A stretch of DNA of 11,044 bases from Patescibacteria group bacterium (lineage in GTDB: Bacteria; Patescibacteriota; Minisyncoccia; Phycocordibacterales; XYD1-FULL-46-19): positions 1 to 11,044 of the forward strand of contig JAUPVZ010000029.1 of the NCBI GenBank assembly GCA_030916795.1, written 5' to 3'. The notes beneath the pieces were generated by a model. It was not told the DNA's origin, searched no databases, and worked only from the letters and a program-made list of their open reading frames with translations. The position numbers and the translations under genes were made by a program. Shown here one piece after another: positions 1 to 5,974 of this stretch (its first letter is position 1; each line of letters opens with the position of its first letter).

Positions 1-1303
1 ACCAATCATGAAGATTGTCTAACCAATTAAAATATGTCTTGCGAAAATTTTCTTGTGGCATATCAACCGCTCCACTTTCAACACTTTTTCTCATTATTTC
101 TTTAAGAGTGGTTTTGGATCCGGCCGTTATGCCTGGAATGGCAGATTTTTCAATGATAAATTCTCTATCTACGGCTATCCACCACTGCAGTTTAGGTAAT
201 GGTTCTATGATGGCACCTGTTCTTTCAGCGGTGGCAACATTTTGGTCAACCTCTTCTTCTTTCTCGAGCAAGTTTTGTTCTTTTAGCCACTCTACTACTA
301 CACTTCTAGCCTCGGTTGTTTTTAGGCCGTCTAAGCGTCCATTCACCATCATTTTGGCGTACTCATTTATAACTTGCGGGCGTTCTAAATTGTGTCTGTC
401 AGCAATTTCCCAGTCAATCATACTGTGCGCTGGGGTGACACCAAGAGCCCCAGTACCAAACTCGGGATCAACAGATTTGTCAGCAACAATTTTTATCTTA
501 ATCGGGACATCACAAAAAACTGCTTCGTATTCTTGGTCGATATATTTTTTATAACGTTCGTCGTCTGGGTTGACAGCTAAAGCCGTATCACCAACTTTAG
601 TTTCAGGACGCGTGGTTGATATTGAAATAGGAAAGTCTTTAGAATATTTAAAAGTGTACAAAATGGCTTTTCTTTCTTCGTAAACTATCTCGTCGTCCGA
701 GATGGTTGTTTGACCTTTTGGGTCCCAATTTACGATTCTATTTCCTTGATAAATAAGACCGGCGTCATACATGCTTTTAAAAGCAGTAAAAACAGCCTTG
801 TTTCTTTTGTCATCCAATGTGTAAGCATATCTGGACCAATCTAGGGATGCTCCCACTCTTTTTACCTGGCTTAAGATTGTGCTTTCACTATTTTTAGCGT
901 ATTCACTAACTCTTCGGACTAGCTCCTCACGACCAAGGTCGTGCCTAGTTTTATTTTCTTCTTTTTGAATGTTTTTTTCGACACGTGCTTGGGTGGCAAT
1001 AGCGGCCGAGTCTGTGCCGGGAATCCATAAGGCCTTTTTCCCTTGCATTCGGTGGTAGCGGGTGGCTATATCTTGAACAGTGTCTTCGTAGGCGTGCCCA
1101 ATATGAAGAATACCTGTCACGTTTGGAGGAGGGAGAACAATCGTAAATGGGTCTTTGTGCCTTTCGGGCAGGTTGTCTGGGTTGAAAAAACCCGACTTTT
1201 CCCAAGTCTCGTAGATTCGACCTTCGGTCGTTGTTGGGTCGTAGGGTTTGGTTAGTTTTTCGCTTGCCCCGTTAGAGGACGTCTGTTGGTTGTCGGTGGA
1301 CAT
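1..1303 (-). CDS. valS: Valyl-tRNA synthetase, N-terminal part (cut by window edge)
   Basis: Class I aminoacyl-tRNA synthetase that charges tRNA-Val in the cytoplasm. About 434 N-terminal residues are present; the C-terminal half, with the KMSKS loop and anticodon-binding domain, lies beyond the left edge. The Rossmann signature PPPNVTGILHIGHA is at residues 58-71. The CP1 editing domain shows TTRPETKVGDTALAVNPDDE (about residues 230-250) and EFGTGALGVTPAH (about 281-293). The reading ends at NWLDNLHDW, a typical ValRS block. The ATG at 1303 is the only reasonable start, because an in-frame TAG lies six codons upstream. There is no clear Shine-Dalgarno. It is the last visible gene of the ppa-like/NTPase/tsaD operon, 108 bases after the tsaD stop. 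An oddity is GTDSAAIATQ (about residues 96-105), where most ValRS have His in place of this Ser. The identification is firm. Confidence 0.96.
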   Translation of the reverse strand, partial: MSTDNQQTSSNGASEKLTKPYDPTTTEGRIYETWEKSGFFNPDNLPERHKDPFTIVLPPPNVTGILHIGHAYEDTVQDIATRYHRMQGKKALWIPGTDSAAIATQARVEKNIQKEENKTRHDLGREELVRRVSEYAKNSESTILSQVKRVGASLDWSRYAYTLDDKRNKAVFTAFKSMYDAGLIYQGNRIVNWDPKGQTTISDDEIVYEERKAILYTFKYSKDFPISISTTRPETKVGDTALAVNPDDERYKKYIDQEYEAVFCDVPIKIKIVADKSVDPEFGTGALGVTPAHSMIDWEIADRHNLERPQVINEYAKMMVNGRLDGLKTTEARSVVVEWLKEQNLLEKEEEVDQNVATAERTGAIIEPLPKLQWWIAVDREFIIEKSAIPGITAGSKTTLKEIMRKSVESGAVDMPQENFRKTYFNWLDNLHDW

Positions 1304-1411
1304 AAATTTGAGTTTTTTCTATAAAATTTAACTTAACCCAAGTGAATGAGACGGTTCTCTAACTGGGGTCCATTAGTGAATATCGTACCACGCCGTAAGG
1401 GTTTTTTGAAG

Positions 1412-2557
1412 TTAGAGTTTCAGGTTGCCTTGGGCGCGGATAGTGTCGGGGGCGATGCTTTTGTCTTGGTGAAAAAAGGATGCCAGGGCAATCATGGTAG
1501 CGTTGTCGGTGGAAGTTTCCAAAGTTGGCAGAAGTAAGGTTAGACTGTTTTCCTTGCAATATTTTTCTAGTTGGGCCCGGAGGTATTGGTTGGCAATTAC
1601 ACCACCGCCGACAATGAGAGTTGGGGCTAGGTGTTCCTCGCAGGCCTTTAGCGCTTTGGCGACCAATACTTCGACTACTGCATCTTCAAATTCGCGTGCC
1701 AAAGTGAGTTTATCATTTTCGTCCAATTCTCCTTTTTTCTCTACCGCATAGCGCACGGCGGTTTTGATACCGGAAAAAGAAAAGTCATAATCACCAGAAT
1801 TTTTCATGGGGCGGGGGAGCGACCAGTCGCCAGACAGGTTTTGGTCGCGGGCCGTCTGGGCTAATTTAGAAATTTCCGGTCCGCCAGGGTAGGGCAGGCC
1901 GATAAGGCGGGCGACCTTGTCAAAGGCTTCGCCTACGGCGTCGTCGCGGGTCTCGCCGAGGCGGGTGTAGTCGCCCCAGCTTTTCACCAAAACAAGCTCG
2001 GTGTGGCCCCCAGACACGAGCAGGGCCACTGCGGGAAAGGCCACGGGGGTGCTATTTTGGGCCAAAACAGACACAATGTGGCCCTCCATATGGTTGACGG
2101 GGACCAAGGGCTTGACCCAAGCAAAAGCCAGCGCCCGGGCAAAATTTATCCCGGCCCAGAGGGCCGGCTCAAGGCCGGGGCCGGCGGTAACGGCGACAAT
2201 GTCGATATCGGGGATTTGAATAGAAGACAAAAAAGAAATTAGATTTTCGGCCAAGCCTTCCTCGCGGTTTAGGATGTCTCTAATCATTAGCACCTCGCTA
2301 GAGGACAGGTCGGGGTGCTCCCACTCTTTCAATAGGCCGGCTTTAGTGAGAGCTTCTTCTAAAACTGGTATGAGGTTCGCAATATGCTCGCGCCGAGCGA
2401 GGTTGGGCACGACCCCGCCCCAGCTGGCATGCAACTCGACTTGGGACGATACAATATGAGAAAGTACATTAAAAGAGGGTGACATTTGGTCACCGGTTGC
2501 TTCCACAATACTGATTGCGGTTTCGTCACAGGAAGTTTCGATGGCGAGGATTTTCAT
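1412..2557 (-). CDS. tsaD: tRNA N6-adenosine threonylcarbamoyltransferase TsaD
   Basis: Transfers the threonylcarbamoyl group from threonylcarbamoyl-AMP to A37 of ANN-decoding tRNAs to make t6A, normally with TsaB and TsaE. It is an ASKHA-fold protein. Visible motifs are MKILAIETSCDETA at the N-terminus, the metal-binding HMEGH (His156 and His160), LLVSGGHTELV (179-189), DDAVGEAFDKVARLIGLPYP (205-224), DYDFSFSGIKTAV (256-268), VGGGVIANQYLR (316-327) and STDNATMIA (349-357). At 381 residues it is about 40 longer than the usual bacterial protein of around 340. The excess is an insertion near residues 75-115, between the EEAL helix and the IDIVAVTAGPG strand. Its ATG follows the NTPase TAA by one base, which suggests translational coupling. 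The identification is very secure; the role of the insertion is unknown. Confidence 0.97.
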   Translation of the reverse strand: MKILAIETSCDETAISIVEATGDQMSPSFNVLSHIVSSQVELHASWGGVVPNLARREHIANLIPVLEEALTKAGLLKEWEHPDLSSSEVLMIRDILNREEGLAENLISFLSSIQIPDIDIVAVTAGPGLEPALWAGINFARALAFAWVKPLVPVNHMEGHIVSVLAQNSTPVAFPAVALLVSGGHTELVLVKSWGDYTRLGETRDDAVGEAFDKVARLIGLPYPGGPEISKLAQTARDQNLSGDWSLPRPMKNSGDYDFSFSGIKTAVRYAVEKKGELDENDKLTLAREFEDAVVEVLVAKALKACEEHLAPTLIVGGGVIANQYLRAQLEKYCKENSLTLLLPTLETSTDNATMIALASFFHQDKSIAPDTIRAQGNLKL

Positions 2558-2558
2558 T

Positions 2559-3098
2559 TTAATTTTTCTTATAGAAACTATGATCAGGTGCTACAAATTG
2601 TATTACAGCATTTCTTAATGCTTCTTCAAGACTGACTGTCCTTGGTATTATTCCTCCTGAATATGTTCCCCAAGTATCATTAGGGAGGTTACCATGTTTT
2701 TCTTCAATAATTGTCATTACATCACAGTGTTCTTTATTAAGCTTTTTCATCTCACTGAGAATAAAATCTGGAACTTTTAAACCACTAGAATAGCCATAAA
2801 ATGTCTCATTGTTTGTAATAATTGTGCACCAAGCTTCTTCATACATATGACCATATCTTTCGACTAACCCACTTTCTAAACCGACCCACATATCGGCCGA
2901 CGGGATATTATTTTTGGCGTCATTTGCACGATTGGTTGAGCCATCAAAAGTCTGTTTGTCGTAGGGTGTATCTGGAACACCAGAATTGCTTTTATATCCT
3001 TCGATATCTAAATTGCCAGACAAAGATAGTTGCTCGGTTAAAATTTTGCGAGCAATATCTATTTTCCGCTCACTGATAGAGCCAATTATTATTTTCAT
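2559..3098 (-). CDS. DUF84/YjjX-family inosine/xanthosine triphosphatase
   Basis: Predicted house-cleaning phosphatase that hydrolyses non-canonical purine nucleoside triphosphates (ITP, XTP) in the cytoplasm. The 179-residue length matches the family. Motifs in order are the N-terminal strand MKIIIGSISERK (usual GSTNPxK), SGVPDTPYDKQT (39-50), STNRANDA (54-61), the core VGLESGL (72-78), and the C-terminal GTYSGGIIPRTVSLEEA (144-160) followed by an AVIQF helix. These correspond to SGVxxQP, GAxNRA, GLEGG and the G-x-LTxG-x-xxR block of the DUF84 family. It lies between the pyrophosphatase-like gene (5-base gap) and tsaD (1-base gap), all on the minus strand. Local sequence is AT-rich compared with tsaD. 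Family assignment is good; substrate specificity is inferred from the family only. Confidence 0.85.
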   Translation of the reverse strand: MKIIIGSISERKIDIARKILTEQLSLSGNLDIEGYKSNSGVPDTPYDKQTFDGSTNRANDAKNNIPSADMWVGLESGLVERYGHMYEEAWCTIITNNETFYGYSSGLKVPDFILSEMKKLNKEHCDVMTIIEEKHGNLPNDTWGTYSGGIIPRTVSLEEALRNAVIQFVAPDHSFYKKN

Positions 3099-3103
3099 GA
3101 TTA

Positions 3104-3475
3104 TTATTTTTTAAACTCAGATATTTTTTGTTCAAAATTTTCTTCATCAAGAATTTTGTGTTCTATGAGGACAGGAGAAAAAGCCTCAATAACTTGATTT
3201 AATTCTGTTTCAGTTAGGTTGGCAAAAAATTTGGTTTCTTCGGGTACGTCTAGTCGCCAGACTTTTATATATCCCGACTGGTTTCCTGAACCGACAAAAA
3301 TATCTAATTCGGCGTCGTCTTCGCCAATATAGTCCTGGATATAACCATAGTCCACCGGGTAGGTGACCCCTTTTAGTGGGTAGCTTTGCCAAACATCGTC
3401 ACCTTCGGTTTCAAACGATTTATAGCTACCCTTTGGGTTTTCTATGATGATTTTATATTTTTCGAGATTGAGCAT
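3104..3475 (-). CDS. Short inorganic pyrophosphatase-like protein
   Basis: Resembles the first part of family I soluble pyrophosphatases, which split pyrophosphate into two phosphates. Visible are IIIENPKGSYKSFE (9-22), GVTYPVDYGYIQDYI (36-50, equivalent to the YPxDYGFI block) and EDDAELDIFVG (52-62), which aligns with the metal-site signature DGDPLDVLV. At 123 residues it is much shorter than the usual 165-180. In the signature, the first and last aspartates are present (Asp53, Asp58), but the middle one, the general base of the E. coli enzyme (Asp67), is replaced by Ala55. It therefore belongs to the short, diverged pyrophosphatase-like branch, and activity is uncertain. The ATG at 3475 lacks a strong Shine-Dalgarno. 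It is the first gene of the operon and fits a role in removing pyrophosphate released by ValRS and t6A synthesis, but that is inference. Confidence 0.8.
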   Translation of the reverse strand: MLNLEKYKIIIENPKGSYKSFETEGDDVWQSYPLKGVTYPVDYGYIQDYIGEDDAELDIFVGSGNQSGYIKVWRLDVPEETKFFANLTETELNQVIEAFSPVLIEHKILDEENFEQKISEFKK

Positions 3476-3522
3476 GACTACTGGTTCCAGGGGGTTACCT
3501 TTTCCTTGGGCTAAAATCTCTA

Positions 3523-3550
3523 ATTATAGAGAGACGAATCCTATGCACAA
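3523..3550 (-). promoter_or_regulatory. Promoter candidate for the ppa-like/NTPase/tsaD/valS operon
   Basis: On the minus strand there is a perfect -10 TATAAT (3528-3523), 16 bases after a weaker -35 TTGTGC (3550-3545). Transcription would begin about 40 bases before the ATG at 3475. It sits in the only sizeable gap upstream of the first gene of the operon, so position and sequence agree. No operator is evident. Confidence 0.55.
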
Positions 3551-3680
3551 CCCAGTGTATCAAACACCGTCAACAATTTCTAGATTAATTCTAAAAGAAA
3601 ATAGACCCTTGCGTTTTGAAGAATTTTCAAGTAGTCTGGTGCCAGAAAAATTGCTTTGTTTATCCACAACCAACACAGGT

Positions 3681-3687
3681 AGGGAGG
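3681..3687 (+). promoter_or_regulatory. Strong Shine-Dalgarno that fixes the start at 3695
   Basis: AGGGAGG lies seven bases before the ATG at 3695. An in-frame TTG at 3689 would be only one base away and cannot be the start, so the protein begins MNDTETG. Confidence 0.8.
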
Positions 3688-3694
3688 TTTGAAA

Positions 3695-4351
3695 ATGAAT
3701 GATACTGAGACAGGGAACAATCTTGATATTGTTCTCAACGGGCACCCGCCCATAACCACCGATCAGCTTTCGCCGGCTGATTGGGCCAGTATTCTGCGAA
3801 AGGTCCTGGAAATCTGTCAGCCAGAGGTAGGGCACTTGGCCAATGGTTGGACAATCAAGCAGCGGGGCGATAAGTACGTAAGGTCCGACCACTTCCGGGC
3901 AACAGCGCCCGAGATTCTATCTCTAGGGGAAGGTCTCACCCCAGAGACAAGGTTGTTCTGTCTGGCTGTGCTCACAAAAGAATACGACCACTCAACCTCG
4001 CCGACGAGATTGACAGAAAAGGGTCTCTACTTGAGCGAAGCAGGACTCGTATTTTGGGAAGCGGTCTATGAGGTAAAGATCGGATTCCAGCGGTGGGATG
4101 GTTCTGGTCCCGGCCGCAGGCACGGAGGAGTGGAAACAAAGACCGACGTGGCCACATATTCTTCTGTCCGTGGTCTCGACGACGGAGGCGCTCTCGAAGA
4201 ACTTTTGGGGCTCTATCCCAAGGCTGGGAAAGAGGCACTGAGGAATATCGTCGAGATACTTGGGAAAACATACGAGAAGGAGAGAATGCAACTTGATCGT
4301 TTCCAAGTATGCCGGCGCAAAGTGGTAGAGGTCGCCAAAAGAATCACATGA
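3695..4351 (+). CDS. Hypothetical protein, 218 residues, soluble
   Basis: I do not recognise this protein. It has no signal peptide, membrane segment or repeat. It appears mixed, with helical ends: residues 28-42 (ADWASILRKVLEICQ) and 177-218 (a charged, probably helical tail ending in RRKVVEVAKRIT). A central segment is rich in Trp, Gly and Arg (FQRWDGSGPGRRHGG, 131-145). Cysteines at about 41, 89 and 206 form no CxxC pair. It has a near-ideal Shine-Dalgarno and a perfect terminator 16 bases after the stop, so it looks like a well-expressed single-gene unit. It is transcribed divergently from the pyrophosphatase operon. Its sequence is richer in G and C than the AT-rich genes nearby. That the gene is real is well supported; its function is unknown. 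Confidence 0.8.
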   Translation: MNDTETGNNLDIVLNGHPPITTDQLSPADWASILRKVLEICQPEVGHLANGWTIKQRGDKYVRSDHFRATAPEILSLGEGLTPETRLFCLAVLTKEYDHSTSPTRLTEKGLYLSEAGLVFWEAVYEVKIGFQRWDGSGPGRRHGGVETKTDVATYSSVRGLDDGGALEELLGLYPKAGKEALRNIVEILGKTYEKERMQLDRFQVCRRKVVEVAKRIT

Positions 4352-4367
4352 GGAAGATATTTACTAG

Positions 4368-4400
4368 CTGCTCGGGGGATTCCCCGAGCAGTTTTATTAT
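4368..4400 (+). terminator. Rho-independent terminator after the 3695-4351 gene
   Basis: A perfect 10-bp stem CTGCTCGGGG / CCCCGAGCAG (4368-4377 and 4382-4391) with a GATT loop, followed by TTTTATTAT. It begins 16 bases after the TGA stop. There is no T-run on the minus side, so it works for the plus strand only. Confidence 0.92.
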
Positions 4401-4438
4401 CTCCTTGGGCGCTTAAACTATCTTCTTATATCATTATT

Positions 4439-4593
4439 GTCTGCTTCGCAGGCTGATCTATTGTGGTCCACAATAATTCACTCGTCGCCACTAGTGAATT
4501 TTCCAGACCCGGTCTTGGCTATTTGCCTGCTGGCAAATTATGCCTCCGACTTCACACTTTGCACAAAAGATTAAAGCAGTTTAATCTTTTGTG
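4439..4593. repeat. Series of six different hairpins (non-coding)
   Basis: Successive inverted repeats with little unpaired sequence between the first five. Their positions are 4439-4453 (GTCTGC/GCAGGC, one G-T pair), 4459-4475 (TATTGTGG/CCACAATA), 4475-4500 (AATTCACT/AGTGAATT), 4503-4518 (CCAGACC/GGTCTTGG, one bulge), 4521-4538 (ATTTGCC/GGCAAAT) and 4562-4593 (a perfect 14-bp stem, CACAAAAGATTAAA, with a GCAG loop). Arm sequences differ, so this is neither a CRISPR array nor a simple tandem repeat. It lies 3' of tRNA-Glu on the minus strand and would be in its trailer if transcribed. None is followed by a good T-run on either strand. I see no gene in 4400-4600. Confidence 0.8.
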
Positions 4594-4600
4594 TCTCGTG

Positions 4601-4672
4601 TGACCCTACAGAGAATCGAACTCTGATTACCGCCTTGAAAAGGCGATGTCCTAACCGTTAGACGATAGGGCC
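4601..4672 (-). tRNA. tRNA-Glu (anticodon UUC)
   Basis: Read on the minus strand, acceptor GGCCCTA pairs with TAGGGTC (one G-T pair), discriminator A at 4601. The anticodon stem TCGCC/GGCGG carries the loop TTTTCAA, giving anticodon UUC. The T-arm CAGAG TTCGATT CTCTG is intact. The gene is 72 bases long and CCA is not encoded, so a CCA-adding enzyme is needed. A two-hairpin element begins immediately at its 5' end. Confidence 0.97.
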
Positions 4673-4722
4673 CTAAATCCGCCTTTGGCGGATTGGGCGA
4701 ACAGTTTTAATAAACTGTTTTA
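4673..4722 (-). repeat. Two-hairpin element, copy 1, at the 5' end of tRNA-Glu
   Basis: Read on the minus strand from 4722, it starts TAAAACAG, forms an AT hairpin (AAACAGTTT region, 4700-4719), has the linker CGCCC, then a GC hairpin AATCCGCC/GGCGGATT (4694-4676), and ends GGATTTAG directly against the first base of tRNA-Glu. Copy 2 at 7014-7061 (plus orientation) has the same ends, order and GC hairpin, while its AT hairpin has different but compensating sequence. The two copies have opposite orientation relative to their tRNAs. Confidence 0.75.
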
Positions 4723-4752
4723 GCCAAAAATCACCAAAAAACGAACAAAACT

Positions 4753-4780
4753 AATATAACATTTTTTTGAAAAAAGCCAA
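4753..4780 (-). promoter_or_regulatory. Promoter candidate for tRNA-Glu
   Basis: On the minus strand, TTGGCT (4780-4775), a 16-base spacer and TATATT (4758-4753). Transcription would start about 75 bases before the tRNA and include the two-hairpin element as leader. Its -35 is almost back to back with the -35 of the tRNA-Ser promoter. Confidence 0.5.
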
Positions 4781-4795
4781 GAGTTAGGGTAGGAT
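4767..4795 (+). promoter_or_regulatory. Promoter candidate for tRNA-Ser and the downstream CDS
   Basis: TTGAAA (4767-4772), a 17-base spacer and TAGGAT (4790-4795) precede tRNA-Ser by about 40 bases. A leader hairpin follows at 4805-4828 (AGGTAAA/TTTACCT, extendable with one mismatch). No other promoter is evident before the CDS at 4925, so tRNA and mRNA probably share this one. Confidence 0.5.
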
Positions 4796-4836
4796 GTAGG
4801 CACTAGGTAAATTCCTCGGATTTTACCTGCCCATCT

Positions 4837-4923
4837 GGAGAGATGGCTGAGTGGTTGAAGGCACCGGTTTCGAAAACCGGCATACGGGCAACTGTATCGG
4901 GAGTTCGAATCTCCCTCTCTCCG
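4837..4923 (+). tRNA. tRNA-Ser (anticodon CGA)
   Basis: Acceptor GGAGAGA pairs with TCTCTCC (4837-4843 with 4916-4922), discriminator G at 4923. The anticodon stem CCGGT/ACCGG holds loop TTCGAAA, anticodon CGA. The long variable arm, with stem ATAC/GTAT, is typical of class II tRNA-Ser. The T-arm is GGGAG TTCGAAT CTCCC. CCA is not encoded. The mature 3' end is one base before the ATG of the next coding sequence. Confidence 0.97.
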
Positions 4924-4924
4924 C

Positions 4925-5974
4925 ATGAAATCGCCCGAATTTATCACACACGGCACGAGTTCCGAGAAGGATGCCGAAAAAATAAAAAACGAAGGATTCG
5001 AAGCGCAGGAAGGCCGGGCGACGGTTTCGGGCGACTTAATTTATGCTTTTGAGTGGGCAACAAAACAAGAACGAAGGAAGGGCAGTAAAAGTGAAAGTGA
5101 AATTACTGAAGAAGAAAAAGGGCGAATAGTCATAATGAAAGTGCCAGAAAATAAGTCTGTTAATTACGCAACACACACTGATATTCAGGTTGATGAGACT
5201 TTAAAAGAGCTTACAGGATACTCTTCAAAGTATGAATCTGGTAGAAAACAGCTCGCAATTTACGACGAGGGAGATGTTGTTGAAAAAAGAGAAAAAATTG
5301 AGCAAGCTAAAAAAGAGTTAAAAGAAATTAATGCTCAATTTTCTGGTTTTTTAAGAGAAAATAATATTGACCCGGACCAAATAAAATCTAAGGAAGATTT
5401 AATTGCAGTAATACAATCTTTTGACATAGAAAAGAAAATTAAGATTTTGAAAAAAGCCGAAGAATTAGAAAAAGAACGGGCAGAGAAAATAAACCTCGCC
5501 GAGCCCGATGTTGTCATCCCACAAGAAAATATTTTGATGAGTATTGTTCCAACAGTAGAACTTGGAAAAAAACTCAGCGAGCTTTCTCAAAAAATAAGAG
5601 GTCTGGAAAAAATTGAGCTAGAAAATTTTACCGAAGGACTCTCGAGAATTATTGAGGAAAATGCAGAAAATTTTCTAGCTTCTGGTTTGGATGTGCGAGA
5701 AGTTGTGGGAAATCTTTTGACTTCAACAATGGAAACAGAAGTTGTGAATATGGTCAGGTCCCTCTCTATGGATGTAAAACGAGCACAGGGCTACAAAATA
5801 TATAATCGTGATAAAAATGAGGTGAAGGAAAAAGAAGTTGATAAACAAAAGTTGAAGCAAAAGTTGGAAAAAATTCTCTCCATTGTTGAAGCTGACAATT
5901 TTGATATGGGGGTGGAGTATCTTAACAGGTATATTAGAGTTAATGTTAATAAATTGTTGGAAGATTTGAAATAG
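4925..5974 (+). CDS. HGT-motif protein with coiled-coil segments; possible ART-like domain
   Basis: I cannot name a family with certainty. The first 45 residues (ITHGTSSEKDAEKIKNEGF, 7-25, then GRATVSGDLIYAFEWAT, 30-46) resemble the opening of ADP-ribosyltransferase-like folds (HGT..A..I..EGF, then a strand and helix with Tyr). Strand-like GRIVIMKVPE (67-76) and QLAIYDEGDVV (109-119) follow. Residues 120-190 are Lys/Glu-rich and look coiled-coil. PDVVIPQENILMSIVP (194-209) could be the closing strand of the same fold, which would make the coiled coil an insertion. The rest is mostly charged helix to residue 349. No signal peptide or membrane segment is visible. The ATG lies one base after tRNA-Ser with no Shine-Dalgarno. 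The next in-frame ATG, at codon 71, would delete the HGT region, so 4925 is preferred. AT-rich. It is followed without a gap by the GrpB gene. Confidence 0.8.
   Translation: MKSPEFITHGTSSEKDAEKIKNEGFEAQEGRATVSGDLIYAFEWATKQERRKGSKSESEITEEEKGRIVIMKVPENKSVNYATHTDIQVDETLKELTGYSSKYESGRKQLAIYDEGDVVEKREKIEQAKKELKEINAQFSGFLRENNIDPDQIKSKEDLIAVIQSFDIEKKIKILKKAEELEKERAEKINLAEPDVVIPQENILMSIVPTVELGKKLSELSQKIRGLEKIELENFTEGLSRIIEENAENFLASGLDVREVVGNLLTSTMETEVVNMVRSLSMDVKRAQGYKIYNRDKNEVKEKEVDKQKLKQKLEKILSIVEADNFDMGVEYLNRYIRVNVNKLLEDLK

Noticed and set aside
15..554. Open reading frame of 179 codons on the plus strand
   Set aside because: It is a shadow opposite valS, whose minus-strand translation shows clear synthetase and editing motifs.
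1304..1411. T-box riboswitch upstream of valS (GTGGTAC on the minus strand)
   Set aside because: Only a seven-base resemblance to the T-box sequence; the 108-base gap is too short for stem I plus antiterminator, and there is no terminator with a T-run.
3600..3640. Operator-like repeat TTGAA...TTCAA before the 3695 gene
   Set aside because: Arms of only five bases in AT-rich sequence; likely by chance.
4439..4593. CRISPR array
   Set aside because: The repeated hairpins do not share arm sequence and there are no regular spacers.
4843..5052. Reading frame starting inside tRNA-Ser
   Set aside because: It overlaps the tRNA and runs out of frame with the longer, better supported gene at 4925.
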